Source of the DNA: Haematococcus lacustris
Lineage: Eukaryota > Chlorophyta > Chlorophyceae > Chlamydomonadales > Haematococcaceae
Direction of reading: 5' to 3'
NCBI GenBank assembly: GCA_030144725.1
Contig: JASKMD010000029.1
Span: 12,072,733-12,136,732, forward strand
DNA: 64,000 nt
Part shown: piece after piece, positions 44,201 to 53,600 of the stretch
Layout of the letters: each line of letters opens with the position of its first letter
Numbering within the stretch: the stretch's first letter is position 1
Position numbers and translations under genes: made by a program
Notes under the pieces: generated by a model
What the model saw: the letters and a program-made list of their open reading frames with translations, nothing else
Databases searched by the model: none
What the model was told of the DNA's origin: nothing

Positions 44201-47200
44201 GCATGTGTCCAGTGTGATGTTGCGGTCGCCCTCCTCGCTGCTGGGCAGCAGGTATAGGAAGTCAGGGGCTGCTTTGCAGTTCCAGTGACTGGCTTCGTCA
44301 CATGTGGTCTGTGAGATGTTGAAGACAGTCTCTCCAACGGCGGGGAGATCGGCCAAGAGGTAAGGGGTGCAGGTGTCTGTGTGCAAGCGGCAACGCCAGG
44401 CAACACAATAGAAACACAACATTGGCCTTGCAGCTGGGAGGACACAGGAGTAGGGAAGATTGAGGGTAAGGAAGCGTCAGCAGTAGGCCAGCCAGGCATT
44501 GTATCTCTCGGCTGCCAGGCAAGCAAGGTGAACGGGGATCCAAGCTGTGGCGGGCAACGGCCCATGCACACAAGGCCAGGCCATGCGTGTGGGCATACAG
44601 ATGAGGTACCTGCAGCTGGATAGAGTGCTGCACACCTGGGACCGTGGAGGTAGGTGGGGAGGGAGGTGGAAGGGGGGGAGGTGGTGCTACAGGGCGAGTG
44701 ATGACGGTGAGTGCCGGGTTGCCACACTGCAGGCACCATGCAGGCAGCAGGGGCAGCTAGGCATGAGGCACAGCCGGGGTGGCAGCCATCAGGGTGCGGG
44801 TATGGCCCTGTGCAGGTTGACCCGCCTGGAAGGGGCAGGGGCAGCTGGGGGAGTGGCAGGGGCAGCTGTAGTGGGCCACAAGGAGGCCAGGCAGCCTGGC
44901 CCAACAGCCCAGCGGACAGTGCACCAGCTTCACAGGGTGCGAGTGCAGCAGGCGCAGTCTTCGCACACTGCTTCACCCACATCTGAGGCAGAGTAGCCCT
45001 CCACCAAGACCCAGTAGGCCTGGCCCGCCTTGGCGGTGAAGGTTACACGGGAGAGACCATTGTCCCAAAAGCTGCTGTCGTCATCGCTGGCTATGGCGCC
45101 CTGCACGCCAGGTCGGCAGGCAGGGGTAAGGATGACCAGCAGTACCAGGAAGGCATATACATTGGCCTGGGCGTGTCAGTGGGGTGCACCTGCAGTCATG
45201 GACCTGGCTGTGTGACCTTGACTGACTGCCTCAACCGATCTCACAGCCTGGTGGCAGGTCTGACTGCGAAGATGGCCTCTCTCAGCTGGTGCATATGCCA
45301 TGCAGTGGACTCTTTGCATACATCAGCAGCAGCACTAGCACACAGCTGTGTCGCTGCAATGGATGCTGGGGTTGCAGCAGCACATGGAATCAATGGTAAG
45401 CAGCGCTTGTCATGCGGGACACCAGCAGGCATGCACTGGTGAAGGCAGGGCACCCAAAAGCACAAAAATGTTTGTGCACCGCCTGCTTGTGAGCAGCCCC
45501 GTTAAGCCACGCACGCTGCACTGCCCACAGGTGCCGTCCTGGACTGGGATGACGTACAGGAGGGTGTTCCAGAAGTGATACTCATACACGAATGTGTCCA
45601 GTGTGATGCTGCGGTCGCCCTCTTCGCTGCTGGGCAGCAGGTATAGGAAGTCGGGGGCTGGTCGGCAGTTCCAGCCGTTGGCCGTGCCGCATGTGGTCTC
45701 ATAATTGTTGTAGACAGTCTCTCCAGCGGCGGGGAGGTCAGCCAAGAGGTAAGGGGTGCAGGGGTCTGTGTGCAGTAGGCAGAGCCAGGCAGCACAACAA
45801 GCACAACAGGGGCCTGGCAGCTGGGAGGGGACGGAACTAAGCGAAATTGAGGGTGAGGCAGCGCCAGCAGCAGGCCAGCCAGGCATTGGGTCCCTGAGCT
45901 GCCAGGCAGGCAAGGTGGACAGAGAGGCAAGCTGTGGCGGGCAGTGGCGCTGGCACACAAGGCCAGGCAAGGCATGTGGGCATGTGTCAGGGGCATGTGT
46001 CAGCCTGACAGTACCTGGAGGGGGAGCGGGTGGGTAGGCAGGTGGGGCAGGCGGGGAGGGAGGTGGAAGGGGGGAAGGTGGTGCCATTGGGCGAGTGATG
46101 ACGGTAAGTGCCGGTTTGCCACACTGCAGGCACCATGTCAACAGCAGGGGCAGCCAGGCATGAGGCACAGCCGGGGTGGCAACATCCAGGGTGCATGCAT
46201 TGCCCTGTTCGGGTTGACCCGCCTGGCTAGGGACACAGGTCAAGCAGGGCCCAAGGGGCGTCAGGTGGTGGCTGCCCCTGGACAGGCCAGCTGGCTAGGC
46301 TCGTTGTTATGGCCCACATGGCCAGTGGAGCAGCATGCAGGCCAGTACCCCTGAACTGCCGCTGCCAGCCTGCTGCCTGTGGCTTGCGGTGCCCTGGCCA
46401 GCAGTCACCAACCACTGGCTGCTCAAGCTCAGGTGACAGAGTGGCAGGGGCAGCTGTAGTGGCCACAAGGAGACCAGGCTGCCTGGCCCAACAGCCCAGC
46501 GGACAGTGCACCAGCTTCACAGGGTGGCAGTGCAGTATATGCAACCTTGCTGGTGTGGTGTGGACTGGTTGGCAGCTGCGGCACAGGGACTGCTACACCC
46601 ACAACTGAGGCAGAGTAGCCCTCCACTACGACCCAGTAGGCCTGGCCCGCCTTGGCGGTGAAGGTCACACGGGAGAGGTAGGTCATACGGCCACAGATGC
46701 TGCTGTCATCATTGATGGCTATGGCATCCTGCGCACCAGATCAGCAGGCAGGGCTAAGGGTGACCAGCAGTACCAGGAAGGCGATAACATTGGCCTGGGC
46801 GTGTCAGTGGGGTGCACCTGCAGTCATGGACCTGGCTCTGTGGCCTTGACTGACTGCCTCAACGGATCTCACAGCCTGGTGGCGGGTTTGACTGCGCAGA
46901 TGGCCTCTCTCAGCTGGTGCATATGCCAGGCAGTGGCCGATTTGCATGCATCAGCAGCAGCACTAGCACACAGCTGTGTCGCTGCAGTGAATACTGGGGT
47001 TGCAGCAGCACATGGAATCAAACTGCATGCAGGATACAAGCTGACATGTGCTGCTGAAAGCTGGGCACCGGCAAGCACACAGTGCCTGTGCACAGCCTGC
47101 TGGCCGGCGGCCCTGCTGAGCCACGCACGCTGCACTGCCCGCAGGTGCCGTCCTGGACTGGGATGACGTACAGGACAGTGTCCCAGGCAGCCACTCCTTC

Positions 47201-47379
47201 CACGCATGTGTCCAGTGTGATGCTGCGGTCACCCTCCTCGCTGCTGGGCAGCAGGTATAGGAACTCAGGGGCTGGTCGGCAGTTCCAGCCATTGGCCGTG
47301 CCGCATGTGGTCTGTGAGATGTTGAAGACAGTCACTCCAGCGGCGGGGAGGTCAGCCAAGAGGTAAGGGGTGCAGGAGT
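41273..47379 (-). CDS. secreted-type protein of four tandem PPC-like domains with Pro-rich linkers (5' incomplete)
   Basis: Twelve minus-strand exons in four repeats of three: 47129-47379, 46591-46728, 46015-46123; 45515-45765, 44969-45100, 44636-44726; 44126-44376, 43583-43711, 42843-42933; 42316-42566, 41784-41915, 41273-41317 (stop). All junctions are in phase, giving at least 622 residues. Each repeat has exon a (CTPYLLADLPAAG, FNISQTTC, LPSSEEGDRSITLDTC, DTVLYVIPVQDGTCGQCS), exon b (AANDDSSICGYGLSRVTFTA to YWVLVEGYS) and a short exon c (PALTVITRP plus PPPSPPAPP linker). The a+b pattern (TC...DT.LYV...C...NDD...AG..Y.VLVEGY) matches the pre-peptidase C-terminal (PPC) fold, a beta-sandwich common in secreted proteins. 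Cys and sequons indicate secretion; a wall or matrix role is inference. The first exon and signal peptide are not seen: the repeat ends at about 47405. Repeat 2 exon a has diverged (TFVYEYHFWNT). Confidence 0.75.
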
Positions 47380-47405
47380 CTGTGTGCAGTAGGCAGCGCC
47401 AGGCA
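41277..47405. repeat. four tandem 1.3-1.8 kb gene-internal repeats
   Basis: Units are roughly 41277-42830, 42880-44640, 44660-46020 and 46080-47405. Introns are conserved together with exons, for example the string containing CCTGCAGTCATGGACCTGGC at 42004, 43799, 45187 and 46814. The high intron identity implies recent unequal duplication or gene conversion. Confidence 0.85.
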
Positions 47406-47425
47406 GCACAACAAACACACTTTAC

Positions 47426-47830
47426 TCAGTATCTCATGTAGCTGTTGTTGGTCCCCACCAAGATAGCACCCAGCACCTGACATGCCTTGTTGGCTGCACT
47501 CATCCAGGCTAAGAATGCGTTAGGCACATCTGGATAACTTAGTGTCACATGTAATGGTGCATCAGGTATGGGTATACTTTGCGCAAGGCATGGACGTTCC
47601 CCCCGGCCATTTTGGCCTGTGATAGTTTTGGCACTTGGTAGCGGGGCCTGTGGAAGCTGTGAGGCATTGTAGGGGTTGCTGCAGCTGTCATGACGCCTAG
47701 ACCAACCGTCTGTCCCACTATGCTTGTCCTTAGGCTCCACCCAATGTGATTTATACGTTTGGAGGCATGGGTTGCAGTAATGGAGGTGATGGTGTGGCTG
47801 TAGGGTGGAAGGTAGCGTTGCTGGTTTCAC
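47426..47830 (-). other. uncharacterised minus-strand ORF next to the PPC-repeat gene
   Basis: A 134-codon open frame ending at 47426 with ordinary composition (CSNPYNASQLPQAPLPSAK, PDVPNAFLAWMSAANKACQV). It could be an upstream exon of the PPC-repeat gene (a donor GTGCTA near 47473 would give the right phase for the exon at 47379) or the 3' end of another gene. No family was recognised. Confidence 0.35.
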
Positions 47831-47976
47831 CAGGTTTTACAAGGAGCGCAGTGGTCTGTAGCTGTCAAGGGTTTTTACAGCGAAAGGGGGGTTATCCACA
47901 GGCCTACTCCCTGGCAGGATGTACTTCAGATGCTCAATACGATAAGGTCGGCACGCGATGTGCGCAACTCCTGTAG

Positions 47977-48207
47977 CAGGCAGCTAACCACTCCCCTACC
48001 TGCCCACACGGCGCCACTGCTTTCTTCTATGGCGGGAAGGAGCGATGCTGCAACCACCACAATGGTGGAAATGACGAGAGGTGCGCACCAAACATGCGCA
48101 TGAACGTGCAGTACCAAGCCCTCACTTGCTATCGGCACGACTTGCCATGTTATGGCAGCCAAACACAGTATGCTTTGTTTGACCGTCGTCGCTGTTATTG
48201 CACGTAG
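47977..48207 (+). CDS. possible exon of a small Cys-rich secreted protein
   Basis: Open from 47977 to the TAG at 48205: CPHGATAFFYGGKERCCNHH, then ERCAPNM, QALTCYRHDLPCYGSQTQY and RRRCYCT at the end. Eight Cys in about 65 residues and a natural-looking composition suggest a terminal exon of a disulphide-rich extracellular protein. No start codon or upstream exons were identified. The opposite strand has a long frame but uses ATA and other A-ending codons that are atypical here. Confidence 0.35.
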   Translation, partial: QAANHSPTCPHGATAFFYGGKERCCNHHNGGNDERCAPNMRMNVQYQALTCYRHDLPCYGSQTQYALFDRRRCYCT

Positions 48208-48587
48208 TCCCATCAAATCTACGCAATGCCGTCAAAGTGAGGTTCTGGCAGGGGCTGGCAGGGACAAGGTATGAGAAAGTACAGCTGAGTCACGGTGTAA
48301 ATCTTCCATAAGCACTTCAAGGGCTGTCCGTAGGTAGGGCAGTTTTTCCCTTGGCTAATATTAGTATTAGCAATAATAGCAAGCAAACCATATTAGCCCA
48401 TGTTAGCTCCCGATCCTGGTCGCGCCTTCGTTCGCTTCCTAGCGCGATGGCTGCGCTTGGCGGCTCTGCGACACCTGCGCACCTGGTAGATGATGCGCCG
48501 TCGGAGGCCGCCTCAGGGACTCATGGGGCCCCAACATGGCCCATGTTACATGGGCCATGCAAGTCTCTCAGTACTCTCTCAATCCCG

Positions 48588-48640
48588 CTTCAATGTCCGT
48601 CCGGATGTGTGCGACCGGTAGTAAGGTGGAAGAGCTTTAA
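48588..48640 (+). pseudogene. displaced fragment of a GH31 gene 3' end
   Basis: About 52 bases align with 38033-38085 of GH31 exon 21 at roughly 81% identity, mostly synonymous or conservative (SMSVRMCATGSKVEEL versus [16 protein letters not shown]). It is followed at once by the broken end of Fanzor copy 5. Too short to be functional. Confidence 0.7.
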
Positions 48641-50218
48641 AGGGCCCTGGGCCTGCACACCACCTTGCAGCAGGCTCGCAGCACCGCATCAGCACCCCAC
48701 CCACCCCCAGTGCCAATGGTAGCTGTACCAAAGAACACCACCAGCTGCTTGGCATGATTGTGGCGCTCCATGGACAGCTCAGCCATCTCCTCCTCCAGCT
48801 GCAGCCATGCACACAAGGCACATACATGTTGGCTGACATGGTGGCACACGGTTAGGCATGGCACAATCAAGCACTCTTTCGTTTCGTGCCCGACCCACCA
48901 CCTCTCAGTCCCTTACCCTCCCTCCCTCCCTCCCTCCCTCCCAGTCCCTTACCCTCCCTCCCCCACTTTCACCTTGTTGAAGAACTGCTCCAGCGCCCGG
49001 TCCTGGGCTCCGTACAGCCTCAGCCGCTGCCGTGCCCACTTGGGGTCCAGGTACACCTCCCACACCGCATCCCAGGTGGCCAGGGTGACGGTGATGTGCT
49101 TCAGGTTTGCCTCCAGGGAGGTGCCGGCTGAGCTTGCTGCTGCCAGGTGCTGGAGGTGGGGCTTGATCGGTGCTATCCACCGCTCAGTGTCACGGCGGGC
49201 ATTGTTCAGGCCGCTGGCATGCTTCACCTGGCCCTTGGTCAGCTTCCACCGGCGCAGCTGGTCTGCCATGAGCTGGCCTGACTGCGGATCCCACACCCCA
49301 GAGCTGGGGTTCTCAAAGACTGGCATCAGCATGGGGTGGCGGTGCTGCCCTGGGCGCACAAGGCGCCGCTGCAGCTGGTTGTAGACTGTGGTTGAAGTTT
49401 GGGTTGGCGAGAAACTTGCAGAAGTCTTTCAGCTGCCTGAGCATCAGGGGGTCCTCGCAGTCAAGGGGCAAGGGAGGGCCAGTGGGTGCTGCGGGTGCAA
49501 GGGCTACCAGGCGGGCGCTACAGCGCCTTTGGGGGGGGTGCCTGACTGGCTCGGGTTCTGACTCTGACTCTGAGTCAGACTGTGGCTCTAGCTCTGAGTC
49601 ACAGTCTGACTCGGAGTCAGAGTCAGTGTCAAACTCCATGCTGGCAGGCTGGGCAGGGGCAGGCTGGGCAGGGGCCCGTGGGGGTAGGGGGGGTAGGGGG
49701 GGAGCATCAGGGGGTTGGGGGGGCTGCACGGCTGGAGGCTGAGGGGCGCTGGGGAAGCCCTGGGTAGGGTAGCCCACCAGGCACGTCAGAAAAATGCGCA
49801 AGACAAACAATGAAGCGATGAAGCGGAGCTGGGAGTGGATTTCAGCCCGCAGCCGGAGGTGCTCCCGCAGCTTGCGCCTCGTCTTCTTGCAGTCGCGCAG
49901 CACTGCGCCCTCGGGGACCTTGATGACCTGCAGCCAAGCACAGTTGCCATTTTGACAGGCCAAGACACAAGGCGGGGACACAAACAGTGCGGGAACACAT
50001 AAGGCGGGGGCGGCACCTGACGTCTGTGCGTGGTCCAGGCATCCCGGCGCTCCTGTCGTTGCTTGCCTTGAGGGGAACTAGACGCTGCGATGGAACCAAC
50101 AGGAGCCACGGGTTATCACACAGCGCGTAACTCACGGAGCTCACAGTCGGCTGGGGACACGCACCTTTCTGTTCTTTCCCGGGTCCTTCTTGTGCTTGCC
50201 GCTGCCCGTCTTAGCCAT
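48641..50218 (-). pseudogene. Fanzor/TnpB-like gene, N-terminal and RuvC-I region, copy 5 (3' truncated)
   Basis: Minus-strand exons: 50161-50218 (MAKTGSGKHKKDPGKNRK), 50017-50084 (QGKQRQERRDAWTTHRRQ), about 49390-49955 (VIKVPEGAVLRDCKKTRRKL and LRLRAEIHSQLRFIASLFVL, then an acidic Ser/Asp and Pro-rich stretch and LDCEDPLMLRQLKDFCKFL), then after a one-base frameshift near 49395 a segment to about 48972 (NPSSGVWDPQSGQL, WKLTKGQVKHASGLNNARRD, ERWIAPIKPHLQHL, WARQRLRLYGAQDRALEQFF) and an exon from about 48806 (LEEEMAELSMERHNHAKQLV, FFGTATIGTGGGWGADAVL, RACCKVVCRPR). This is the order expected of algal Fanzor proteins up to just before RuvC-II, where the sequence stops at 48641. RuvC-II and RuvC-III are absent here but occur in copies 2 and 4. 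Fanzors are RNA-guided DNA endonucleases; this copy is broken. Confidence 0.8.
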
Positions 50219-50295
50219 TACGCGATGCGCATTAAGACGGGCGGTGGCCTTTGCAAGCAACTCGGGTTTCCCGTGACATATACGGCTGTGTGACG

Positions 50296-50410
50296 CTTTA
50301 GCAGCGGCCAGCTGAACCTGCCAGCCCTGCCAGCCCACCACTGTCTACTGCCCTTCCATCTGCAGACAGTGCAAATGCAACAACGCTCGATGGCACAGCA
50401 GCAGCATGAA
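50296..50410 (+). repeat. wall-glycoprotein-like fragment, second dispersed copy
   Basis: CTGAACCTGCCAGCCCTGCC, CTACTGCCCTTCCATCTGC and the following AATGCAACA...GGCACAGCAGCAGCA match the wall glycoprotein gene at 13885-13968. Here it sits between the Fanzor copy 5 start and KAS I. Confidence 0.75.
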
Positions 50411-50647
50411 CATGGAGGAGAAGGGTTGGCATGCAGTCACGAGGTGGTTGGGGTGGGGCAAGGCGGGGTGGGGGCAGTCCTTGATGGTCACCTGGCTGAA
50501 CGGACGTACAGCAGAACACGCGGTTGTGGCATGCCGCACAACGGTACATCAATTGCTCTCAGCTCCGGTTCTGAGTTCTCAGCGCCGGGACGTCCTCATG
50601 ACATCAACTGGGTTGGGAAGGTCTAACACGAAGCTGTTTTACATGCT

Positions 50648-53600
50648 ATGGGCCGTTACCACAATGTTACGTTGTGTGCTGTAGCATTATCATGCGAACA
50701 ACACAGCAAGGATCCCTGGTGTTTTTGGCAAGCGACCCCGTTGACTAAGTGTTTTTGCCGCTGCGGGATCAGCATACACGCCACCACTCACGCTGTGCCA
50801 GGTACATCGCGAATGCAGCTAGAAAAAAAGGTGCAATCCGGTCACAGCTCTCATGAATTGCAGGGATCAAAACTTGCAAACCTCATCCTGACGGCGTCGT
50901 CTTGCGTGTACACAGAAGCCTGCACATCAGCATGGCAGCTCAGTTCAGCGCAGGCAGTCGATTGCTGGCAGGTCCGGCGCAGGCGGAGCCTGGAATGCGC
51001 CGTGTCGGCCGCATCGGTAGGTAATCTTACATCCCTGCCAACAGCAGGCAGCTCAGCCAACGACGGTACCCTGCAACTGCAAAGTCAGCCGTGCAAGCCC
51101 GACCAAACTTGTAACGCCCGTGCAGGCGCTGCACGGATCCAAGCTTCGGCCCTTAAGCAGCGTGACCCTTCCCAGCGCGTGGTCGTCACCGGCATCGGGC
51201 TGTGCTCCGTCTTTGGAAATGACCCTGACGAGTTTTACTCGAAGTAAGGCCGATGGCTGCCGCGGCAACCCAGCCTGTTAAGCCCCCATGCCATAACACG
51301 TGCTTGCTACAAACGCAGGCTGCTGGCCGGCACCAGTGGCGTGACGACCATCGACAGGTTTGACGCCAATGACTTCCCCACGCGCTTCGGCGCACAGATC
51401 AGAAACTTCGACGACGAAAAGTGCGTGCGTTATTTCATCCTATCCCCTCCCTGCTGCGTACCGTGCCAGGATTCTCTATCAGGGATGTGCAGAGGGTCAT
51501 CCTACAGACCATGACTTCAAGGCCAAACAGGCCATGAGTGCTGCCTGAGCCTGCCTGGCCTTTACTGTATACAGGCTCATTGATGCCAAGAACTCACGCC
51601 GCTACGATGACTGCCTGAAGTACACGGTGGGTGCAGGCCAGCCCAGCTCACTCCTACCCAACACAGTAGTTGTCAGACCAGATAATGACAGGCGAGCATG
51701 CAAGTGGTAATGTGCTGGCTATGCAACAGCAGTGGCACGGTCACCTGCTGCCGAGCTGCAGCTGCGGCATGCAGTTGGCTGCTGCCAGCCAGCGGCCATC
51801 AGCATCAGGCGCCAGCAGCATCAGCATCAGCAGCAGTAGTAGTAGCCAGCAGCAGCTAGTGGCCAGCAGCAGCAACAACAAGCACAGGCAATGGGTCATC
51901 GCAAGTCTACGCAGGGCCAGCAGCAGGCACAGGGTCAGCAGCAGGCGCAAGGCCAGCAGGAGCAGGCAGCGGCCAGCGGTAGCAGGCAGCGGGCGACTTG
52001 TGAACACTGAAGCTGAGGCAGCACCGCCTGGGTCCACTGGCAGCACACCACCAGGCCTAGTTTACAGGCAGCGTCCACCGCGTCCTGATACCTCTCCTGG
52101 GCCTCTCTCCTCCCTCCCTCCCTCCCTCCCTCCCTCCTTGCAATAAAACGCCACGCCTGCACCTCCTTGGTGCTCTGTCAGAACTGTCACTTAGGCATCG
52201 CTGCCCTGAACTTAGCCCCAAGAGCAGCCCTTCCCAGGCCACATGATCTGCAGCTTTCCAGGGCAGGGCGGCCCCTCCCCCTCCCAGAGTCTGTGTAGTA
52301 GGGCTAGGGCTAGGGCTAGGGCTAGGGCTAGGGCTAGGGCTAGGGCTTACTCTCTTCCCATCTCTCCCCATCCCGGTATCTGTATAGTGGAGATCCCCTG
52401 TGACATGACAACATCCACTCCACCGCGTACTGAGCCTGCCTGCTGCTGCCCGGTGCCCGCTACAGCTTCCCGCTGTGGTGATGTTGTGTACGGGCCATCG
52501 TCTTAGGGATTGGGCAGGTGCTGAGACCTGCAGCTGAGCCTGGCCTGACCTGGTCTGGTGGCCCCACTGAGCTTGACCCAGGCATTCATCCTGGCTGAAC
52601 AGCAGCAGCTGCTCTTGACCCGCCCGCCTGGCCCTGGCCTGGCTGGCTGGCTGGCTGGCTGCAGGTGGTGTCCAGCAAGAAGGCGCTGCGCATGGCTGGG
52701 CTTGAGAAGGAGGCCAACGCCCAGGGCTACGGGCAGCTGGACCTGACCCGGGTGGGGGTGCTGGTGGGCACAGGCATGGGCGGACTGTCAGTGTTCCAGG
52801 ACGGTGAGGCGCAGCAGGGGAGGGCGTGAGGGGCAGGGTGAGGGGCAGGGCGGAGGGTGGGATAGTATGGGCGGGGAGTATAGGATAGTATAGGATGGGT
52901 AGGGCGGAGGGCAGGAAAGTATGGGCGGAGGTCAGGAATGGCAGGGCTCCCTCGTCCCCCAATCTGACCCATTCTGGCATTCTCACTGGGTCACGTTTGC
53001 TTCACTGATGCTGTGCCATTGGGTGGAGGGTGGAGGGTGGAGGTTTGCTGCAGGGTGCAGGGCTAGGGGTGAGGGTGGGGAGAAGTGGGTGAAGGGGGAA
53101 GTTAGAGTGTGTGGTGAGGTGTGCTGGCATTAGCCCGGTGTGACACTGGTGTGAGACAGGGACAAGGAAAAAGGATGACAGAGAGGGAGGAGGGCAGGGG
53201 GGGGATGGCACAGCAGTAGCAGCTGTCAGCTGGGTAGTCCGGCGCCCCTCATTCTTCTGATGTTGTGCGTGCAGGTGTGACCAACCTTGTGACCAAGGGC
53301 CACCGCAAGATCTCCCCCTTCTTCATTCCCTACGCCATCACCAACATGGGAGGGGCGCTGCTGGCCATTGACCAAGTAGGGACACGATGCAGCAGCACAC
53401 GGCTATGCGCCTCCTGCACCTGCCTCCCATGCCCCAGCCTGCACCCAAGCCCAGCTCCTTCCTCACCCCTTGACCCTCATCCCTCGACTCTCTCCTTCAC
53501 TCAGTCCCTCCTCCCCTCCCCTCGCCAAAGCCCAGCCCCATCATCATCCCACACACCCCCCCCGCACTGTAGCTTGCAGCCCACCATGCTGCACCCCTGG

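Noticed and set aside
41988..47166. Plus-strand ORFs starting MSVGCTCSHGPG present in all four PPC repeats
   Set aside because: Conserved only because the introns were duplicated with the exons; they lie opposite introns and do not connect to other exons.
47926..48216. Minus-strand ORF with a signal-peptide-like start
   Set aside because: Codon use is poor for this genome (several ATA codons) and the opposite strand gives a more natural Cys-rich sequence.
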